The notes below the pieces were generated by a model. The model was not told the origin of the DNA. It searched no databases and saw nothing but the letters and a program-made list of their open reading frames with translations. A stretch of 64,000 bases of DNA from Hermatobates lingyangjiaoensis (taxonomy: Eukaryota; Arthropoda; Insecta; Hemiptera; Hermatobatidae). Location of the stretch: assembly GCA_026182355.1 (NCBI GenBank), contig JAPFBL010000003.1:2939001-3003000 (forward strand). The letters run 5' to 3'. The stretch's first letter is position 1, and every line of letters begins with the position of its first letter. This document shows, piece by piece, positions 57,229-64,000 of this stretch. The translations under genes and the position numbers were made by a program.

Positions 57229-57420
57229 ACTATGGCCCTCAATTTATTCACGTGGGAGGTGAATAATCCGAGCACATCGTCCATTGGAGAGAACGTTCAG
57301 CCGTCGGCCTCGAGCCCATACGACGTCAGGAACTTGTTAAAGATCCTTACTCAAAATACACTTGAGTTAGCCAATGTTCGGACTACGTGTGCCTCTTGGG
57401 ATGCCGCTGCAAGCTAACCT
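57229..57420 (+). mobile_element. Headless SINE copy
   Basis: GGGAGGTGAATAA, GGAGAGAACGTTCAGCCGTC, ACGACGTCAGGAACTTGTTA and CACTTGAGTTAG match the body of the SINE at 13679-13990. The tRNA-like head is missing. The 61-codon frame here is part of the SINE. Confidence 0.65.
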
Positions 57421-57599
57421 AACTGTTTGTACAAAGCCTGTGCAATGTACACTACCAACTGTCATAGGAAGAAGTAAGCATTAAACTCTCGTTTTTGATA
57501 CTTATTATGATGGAAAAGCCCTAATTTTGAATTTCTCCAACAATTAAGGACAGTGAATCTTTCTAGCATTTCTTTTACTATTTATAGTAGTAATTTCCT

Positions 57600-57622
57600 T
57601 GATATATATATATATATATATA
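57600..57622. repeat. (TA)n tract at the 5' edge of a Penelope-like element
   Basis: The TA run ends at 57622 and Penelope-like coding sequence begins at once. Confidence 0.9.
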
Positions 57623-57623
57623 G

Positions 57624-58715
57624 CTTGCCACTCGCAATCTCCTCCCCATCCTTTACGTACGATACATAGATGATATTTTTTTCCTGTGGCCCCATGGTAA
57701 GCATGAGTTAGATCAGTTCCTTACGTCATTTAATTCCTTCTCTTCATCTATTTCCTTTACTCATCAAGTGTCCAATAACCTTATTACATTTTTGGATGTC
57801 AGCGTCACCTACGATGGGGGTCATCTTTCTACATCTGTCCATATCAAGCCTACTAACGCCCAGAAGTACCTTCATTTCAATAGTTGCCATCCCTCCCACG
57901 TAAAAAAAGCTATCCCCAGATCATTGTCCATACGCCTCCATAAAATTTGTAGCAGAATAAAAGACCGTTCCTTCCAAATAGATTTATTGAAACAGAAATT
58001 TTCTGACCGAGGATATCCTTCTAATTTCATTAACAACCGTATAGTCCCTGCAGACGTTCATCATAATTCAGGTCCTAGGAGGGATCGCAGTGACTCTAAT
58101 TTCCTCATCACCACTTATTTTCCTGGTGCTCATAGGCTGGGTGCAGTTGTCAGGGAGTTTTTCCCTATACTTTCTTCTTCCTCCTGTACTTCTTCAGTCT
58201 TTAGTGAGCCACCTTCCATTTCCTATCGCAAACCTGCTAATCTTCAATCTATCTTCTCTCACATCTCTTCTCCTAAGCCTCCAAAAACTGCTGGTGGTAT
58301 GGTTCAATGTGGTCGTCGTGGATGTCTTACTTGTCCTATCATCAATCCTGTTCCTTCCTTTACCTCTGTCCATAGTAAACGCACCTACCCCATCTCTCAC
58401 AAGAGCTCTTGTACCTCTGGTAACTGCGTTTACCGTTTGGATTGCACCCAGTGTGATTCTTTTTATGTGGGTTTGGCTTCCACCAAGCTAAGCCTGCGTA
58501 TGAATAATCACAGGTCATCCGTTGGCAAACGCAGTGACCTTCCCGTTGCTACTCATGCCAGTTCTCACGGACTCAGTTTTAATGACTGTTTCCGTGTACA
58601 GGTCCTGAGGCAGATTGATCAGACTATTTCGAAAGTTACTCTGAGAGCTTCAGAAGAAGCACTTATTAGTCTTCTGGGCGGTAGATCGGCTCCTGGGCTT
58701 AACCTCAATCGTTGA
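57624..58715 (+). CDS. Penelope-like retroelement: end of reverse transcriptase plus GIY-YIG endonuclease, 5'-truncated (family B)
   Basis: An unbroken 363-codon frame runs from 57624 (after an in-frame TAG in the TA tract) to TGA 58713-58715. It starts ATRNLLPILYVRYIDDIFFL; YIDD (57663-57674) is the catalytic motif of the reverse transcriptase. It continues with ITFLDVSVTYDG, TSVHIKPTNAQKYLHFNSCH and the thumb region. A Cys-rich linker CGRRGCLTC follows, then the GIY-YIG nuclease VYRLDCTQCDSFYVGLASTK with LSLRMNNHR and the closing EALISLLGG...LNLNR. Compared with full Penelope-like proteins the N-terminal and most of the finger/palm region are missing. The lack of internal stops over 1.1 kb suggests fairly recent arrival. 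There is no start codon of its own, so it is a truncated pseudogene in function. ATG 57768 is internal. Confidence 0.85.
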   Translation, partial: LATRNLLPILYVRYIDDIFFLWPHGKHELDQFLTSFNSFSSSISFTHQVSNNLITFLDVSVTYDGGHLSTSVHIKPTNAQKYLHFNSCHPSHVKKAIPRSLSIRLHKICSRIKDRSFQIDLLKQKFSDRGYPSNFINNRIVPADVHHNSGPRRDRSDSNFLITTYFPGAHRLGAVVREFFPILSSSSCTSSVFSEPPSISYRKPANLQSIFSHISSPKPPKTAGGMVQCGRRGCLTCPIINPVPSFTSVHSKRTYPISHKSSCTSGNCVYRLDCTQCDSFYVGLASTKLSLRMNNHRSSVGKRSDLPVATHASSHGLSFNDCFRVQVLRQIDQTISKVTLRASEEALISLLGGRSAPGLNLNR

Positions 58716-59009
58716 TTTTTTTTTTTTTATTATTTTTTTTATTTATTTATTTTTAAAGTTGTTATCAGCTTTTAATTTTATTTTAGTTAAATGTTTTCAT
58801 TTTTTAATTTTTATTTGGCTTTTATCTCTTTATCTTCCCTGTCTACCTTTCCTCCGAAAGTTGGCTACACTGTTTGAGTGCTTCAGTTCGAACGCCAAGT
58901 CAGTCGTTATCAGCCTTTGGAGCGATTCACTTCTTTTCCTGAAGACGAGGACATCGAAATATAGTAGTGAGTTCAGTGGTTTCCTTTCTATGTGTTCTTT
59001 TTTAAATTC

Positions 59010-59043
<34 letters not shown>
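58716..59043 (+). mobile_element. 3' tail of the family B Penelope-like element
   Basis: T-rich stretch, then GTCAGTCGTTATCAGCC, GGAGCGATTCAC and CTGAAGACGAGGACATCG, AAATATAGTAGTGAGTTCAG, ending in a (TA)n run at 59016-59043. It matches the separate tail at 28741-28882. CTGAAGA...CGAAA is hammerhead-like in outline, but I could not draw a convincing stem II. Confidence 0.65.
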
Positions 59044-59045
<2 letters not shown>

Positions 59046-59088
59046 CAGATTCAATAATATATCGACCGTTTGAGAGAACACACCTAAT

Positions 59089-59128
59089 ATATATATATAT
59101 ATATATTATATAATATATATATATATAT
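59089..59128. repeat. (TA)n microsatellite
   Basis: TA runs interrupted by ATTATATAATA. Confidence 0.85.
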
Positions 59129-59129
59129 A

Positions 59130-62100
59130 CATATTTAAACAAAAAATATCAATGTTATAACCATGAAAACAATGTGATTGCATTCAATTCATGTGTTGAA
59201 TGAGTTGACCAAGAAATTTTCAAATGACCAAGAAATCTATGTTGCTTCACTAGTTATGATTGATTAAAAAAAAGACTGCTAGTGAGAGGGAAGACATAAG
59301 ATCGAAAGATTTTTATTTTAATAAATATTGAACTGATGAAAACTTAGTAAATGAGGATTTATCGATACTGGAGCAATACAATCTTAACCAAGTTAATTCG
59401 TTATTCCAACGAAGCAATAAGGAATATCTCAATAAAGGGTTGATAATAAAGATTACAACTAACCTAAAGCCAAGTTGATATCATTGACATTTAATCTTAT
59501 GTTCTGATGTCCCCTGACCACATTTTTAGTAGAGTTAGGATTATTCCTAAGAGTGCATGATGGATTATTTTCTATCATAAACATTGTAATCACTATACAA
59601 GTGCAATAAATCTATTCGACAAAAAGGTTTTTTGTTTAAAAATTCATAAACTCAATTGATTTGAGAAATACGGCTAATACGAAAAGTTTTATCGTACTTC
59701 ATATCAAAACATATCAAAGAAAGGACTAAGTTTTCCCAATCTTCTGGGTCTTGTGAAGACTTTAATTTCTGCATTTTGTATTGCCTTGTATTAATAGTTT
59801 GTAATAAAAATTTCATGAATTTGGGATTGTAGCAAAGGGCAATGTATCACAAAAAAGCATAACTATAAATTTATACTGATAAGCAACTCGTTGGATTATT
59901 TAATCTTAAAATCGTCTAAAACAAAATTAAAACCTTATGTTGTAATTATACGAAACATGAAATCAAAATAGTTATATTTCATTAATACTACAGAATTTAT
60001 TATAAATAATTACAATATATTATTTCATCTTTGTAGATATTAATTACAAAAAAATTACACTGAAATAATTTAAAATACATACAGTTTCAATATAAATATT
60101 AAATTAAATTAAAATAATTAATTATAATATTTCTTTCAATTTGTTATGACATTCTGAAATTGATAACCAAAATCGATTTACCATATAATTAAGTTCCTAA
60201 AGATGACTTGCTGATTGATAATCAATCAAATCGCATTTCTAATCGAATAATATTTATTAATAACAAAGTTCATACTTAAAAATCAAAAAGGTACTCTGAA
60301 GATACTTTTGTCATGATGTGTTTAAGTTGTTTTATCTGGGTACGTACCACTTTACAAATGCCCAAAAGGGCATTAGTAAACCACAACTATTGTTTTATTT
60401 ATGCTTTGAGACGGTCAACTACCAGGAAAAACTGAATTGCTCACAGGTGTACTTCAAGGGCATTTAGTCCTAATAAATTTAATTATAAATATATTTTTAT
60501 GTTTAAAAGTAATCAATTTACATTGATTATTCTGTTATTATAGAGACTCATATAGAAGCCCTTTGAACCTACTGTAATTACTGAGCCCTTAGGCCAAACG
60601 CGCTGTCCTTTGAGAGCTACCCATGAAGAAACAGGGATATATAGCGTTGGCGCTATATACGTATACAGCTCCCATGTATAAAGAGCATCCATTTAGTCTC
60701 TTTACAGTTTAATAAAAGTATTACAAAACTAAATGAATAAACAGAACTGTGTAAACCATGTGAGTAACATATTCCATGAAATATCTTATTGAACTTTTTA
60801 AATTGTAAATAGACGACTTAATAGTCACTTTGTTCGTTATATCCATAAAGATTGACCGAATGGCTGCCATAAAGCCAACAACAACAATTTCACACTTGAA
60901 GTCAAAGAAACATTCATAAAGAGTAAAATGGAATGTTTTAGCGCTGAAATATAAAATGATTTTTTGAAGACTTGATAAAAAATCACTCGTTTGAAATATA
61001 ACGTTGTCACAATAATACTTCTAACAACATGGATGGTCAAACGGCCCCCCGTGGTTCTGTCAGAGATGTCAGAACCATTTCCATTGTCCAACAACCTCCC
61101 ACGCTTCCTAAACAACCAAGATTAAAGACCAAACTAAAGTGTCCAATTGTCTTTCGCTGAATCAATTAAAGTTAATGCTAGATATAATGTCGGAGACTTG
61201 TTCTGTATTTATTCTTTGGGATTATTACGCAATTTGTAATTAATGAAATCCAAACACTTCTCTCGGTAGTACTCCTTGTAATTTTAAATATAAATTTAGC
61301 AATTGAAAGCTTTAGAAGTCAGGAGATCTAGTAATTAGTACGTGCTACTAGTTTGATCTGATGATGTTCGACTTCTTCATATGAATGGTGGAAAATTCTT
61401 CAGTATGCTGTCCTTTCAACAGAGGATAAAGCCTGTTTAAAGTTATAAATGTTAACTAATCGATTTTTGTATGTTCCTGGTGCTTTAGAGAACAGCATAA
61501 ACTGGATAGTTTTGTGTTTTTACTGCCAAGTTTGTATGACAGTTCTATAAGAATCCATCAAAAGACGATATATCTAAAAGTGTCTAATGGGTGTTTCCTT
61601 GATTTAACGAAAGAGATCAATGGGTCGAAAAGATTCTCACGCCCAAGCAGGTTAAAAATAGTCATATAACTATTAAAATAGATAATAACAGAAAGTAAAA
61701 CCTCGATGCAGATCAGCTTAGTAAAACGGCTGGTTCATGACAAATGACTGCCAATAAAAATCCAACACTGAGGACATAAGTGTTGGATGAAGGTTGTCAT
61801 TTAAATTTAAATGTCGGTTCTCTGCTTTTTATCTTTGTTATGTCAGCCATTGAAATAATAATTAGGAATAGTGATTTATTTGGTGCACTTTGGTGCATTT
61901 GGGAAGTCAGTCAAATTTACTAAGAACTGATATTTAATATATTGATAAATTAAAGATTTAAAGAACTATTGGTAGCACTAAGGAAGGAGTTACTGACAAA
62001 CCACAAAGCAAAACACTAGGTATTTGTGTTCGATATTTAAGTATGCTCAATAAGTATGTTTTAGAGTATAAGTCTTGAAGACAATCTTTAAAAGAACTAC

Positions 62101-64000
62101 AGAGCAGACTAGCAGGTTCTTCTACGGCATCATGTAGGATATAAAACACTAGATCTAGTAAGAATATTCTTGATCAACCAATTTTACTGATGGACTTCTC
62201 ACAAAACAGGTGAAACTAGTAAAATGAAGTACGAATCATTTTGGTTAATTATTCATAATGAATCTAATAACCTGTTTGTTTCCAGCAGGCTTATAATGTT
62301 TAAAAACTCAATATAATCTGTTTTATAACCCAAACACTTATCCTTTAAGCATATGTTTGTTTTGGAATCATACTGAAAAGGTAACATCAACATGAAATAG
62401 ATTTAGTGTTGAGCCACTGAAAGTGTTGAAAATTCAATTAGGAAGGGAACCGATACGATTAACAGATATTGATTGATTTGTATTCATGTACATTTGTCTA
62501 TTTGTATTTAATGATCAACTCAAACTTCACATGTCTATGGTTTAAAAAATAAACTTTGTGACAATTATTACTTTCAAAAATCCTGCAAGAAAATATTTGT
62601 AATTCTGTGTCTAAATCTAGGGTCTTTCTTTCTTTTCAAGTATGGTTTACTCCATAACTGGCAACAAATTCTGGAAAACACTAAATTACTGACAGTAAAT
62701 CCTGATTTACATGTGGAATCCTAAATGTTGCCTTTTTTAAGTATACTCACGTAATAATCTTTCATGATTTCCTAACATGGTAATGGATAAGTACCACTGA
62801 CTTCAGAATAACTGTCACACAACAATGAAATATGTACTGTATACCATAAAAGGTCTTTCTGACAGTATATCGAATAAAGAGTTCTACAGCAGTTCTGATT
62901 TTTGCCATAATGTAGTTTATTGGCAAGGAATTTTTAAAGTGCTCTTGAAATAGTTGAGGTTCTGAAATAAGGTACATATAGTCCTTATGTGATGTGTGGA
63001 AGAGTTTTACATGACTCACATGCAAAATCTAAAGTCAGAACGAGCTATGAACTTGAGCTACAGTATAAGCGACAAACACGTTAACAACTAGACTACCCTG
63101 ACAAGCCAACTCCTTTTGAGTCTTATAATAGAAGGAAATAAAACAAATTGTATGAGATACATTAAATCTTTTGTATTGTGATAAGACGTGGTCAGGCCTA
63201 GAGAGGACAAGCGAGAGGGGATGGGAGCACAAGGGATGATTGGACACAGCCCAGAGGTTAGTCAACCCCTGATAGGAGGGAGGGGTAATTATCAGGTGCA
63301 TTGTGGGAGCGGCAACACGTGGGAAGAGAAGGTCCCCTGACCCTCCCCCACTTACCTCTCCCAAAGTACTGCTATTTTGCACCGAAGTCACAATAAAACC
63401 ACGTGACTCTACAATCAAAAGAATTCACAACAACACTAAAATGAAAAAAAAGAGATTTAGAAAAAAAAATGCTTTAGAAAATGGTACAAAAAAATAAGTT
63501 AAGTTGGGAGCGATTTTCAAAGAAAGTTCAAAATTCTTTAAAACATCTCCTAAAGAAATTAACTACAACATTTTGATCCAACCTCAACATAAAAATACTA
63601 ATACCAGATAAACAAACGAAATTATGTTTAAATAACGCTGACTCCATAATATTAACGTTACAGTAGAATACAGAAGTGTGTGTACAGTATTACAAGAGGA
63701 GAAACGAAACTGGATGGCAGCAGTTTTAATGATTGTTTTAGTTTGAATAGTCCACTTGATTCGAAAGCAATTAGTTCTGCTAACCCTTTCTCTCTTAAGG
63801 CTTTATTATTTCTTTCAATACTTCATTAAGTAATTTGACAAAGCACAACTTCATGGAGATTCTTTTTCATTCATTATTGTGGTGCAATCATTAATCCAAC
63901 TAACTTCAGTTTACGATTATGAGTCAGATGTGCTTTAGTAGAAGTCTGTTTGCCGCAGGTTATAAATAACGAAGTTTCCATCTCCAAGATCATTCAGAAA
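59130..64000. other. Right-end region, no gene supported
   Basis: AT-rich. The 5' exons of the Rab11-FIP gene should lie here or further right, but I found no exon with coiled-coil coding and matching phase 0 exit. Open frames at 61115-60837, 62149-61958, 63025-62762 and 63418-63035 (all minus) show no family motif. A GC-richer patch at 63190-63360 is not clearly coding. Confidence 0.4.

Noticed and set aside
58090..58491. 133-codon plus-strand frame
   Set aside because: Shadow of the Penelope-like GIY-YIG frame in another register.
58930..58975. Hammerhead ribozyme in the family B Penelope-like tail
   Set aside because: CTGAAGA and CGAAAT are present but stem II does not pair, and the second copy has CCAAAT; not supported as a ribozyme.
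61037..61115. Possible 5' exon of the Rab11-FIP gene (KRGRLLDNGNGSDISDRTTG on the minus strand after TTGTTTAG)
   Set aside because: No acceptable donor nearby and no coiled-coil or FIP resemblance.

Overview
The window looks like a strongly AT-rich nuclear genome fragment from an invertebrate animal, most probably an arthropod. The reasons are spliced genes with GT/AG introns of hundreds of bases to over 10 kb, a Nuf/Rab11-FIP gene that reads like insect and crustacean versions, and a mix of Penelope-like, LINE, SINE, hAT and Harbinger-like sequence. I cannot name the species; a hemipteran-like origin is only a guess from the LINE tail. No operons, CRISPR arrays or bona fide tRNA/rRNA genes were seen.

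Three host genes can be assembled by hand from exons whose splice phases agree. (1) + strand, window edge to 10084: the C-terminal five exons (227 codons visible) of a basic, serine-rich protein that I do not recognise. (2) - strand, 26574 to 17691: a complete 189-residue Mpv17/PMP22-family membrane protein, with a possible GC-rich non-coding first exon at about 30.5 kb. Its third coding exon exists in two versions of identical length (113 bp) and identical phase, separated by only 35 bp, so they should be mutually exclusive. (3) - strand, 54174 to 34601: the coiled-coil and C-terminal Rab-binding portion of a Rab11 family-interacting protein of class II (FIP3/FIP4/Nuf type), with a candidate in-frame 30-nt microexon at 41221-41250. 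Its 5' exons lie to the right, in the last 10 kb or beyond the window, and I could not identify them.

Most of the rest is introns and intergenic DNA filled with old mobile DNA. There are Penelope-like elements: one carries an open frame from the YIDD reverse-transcriptase motif through the GIY-YIG endonuclease at 57624-58715, and several others survive as 3' tails. A hAT transposase relic carries an exact 80-bp copy of an Mpv17 exon. There are also a non-autonomous hAT element with an intact 8-bp target duplication, two LINE 3' ends, two SINE copies, a probable Harbinger relic, a roughly 22-copy 50-bp satellite at 37981-39107, a degenerate minisatellite at 3.3-3.9 kb, foldback hairpins and several (TA)n tracts.

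The most interesting non-protein signal is a set of hammerhead-ribozyme-like motifs in the Penelope-like tails. One family (6.5, 7.2, 8.4, 47.4 and 56 kb) keeps CTGACGA ... GAAA cores, a stem II, and a GACT/AGTC stem I. A second set of foldbacks (37.5, 44.3 and 47.2 kb) shows the GAAACGTY half of the fold, but has TATGA where the CTGANGA core should be; its flanking stem I pairs still co-vary.
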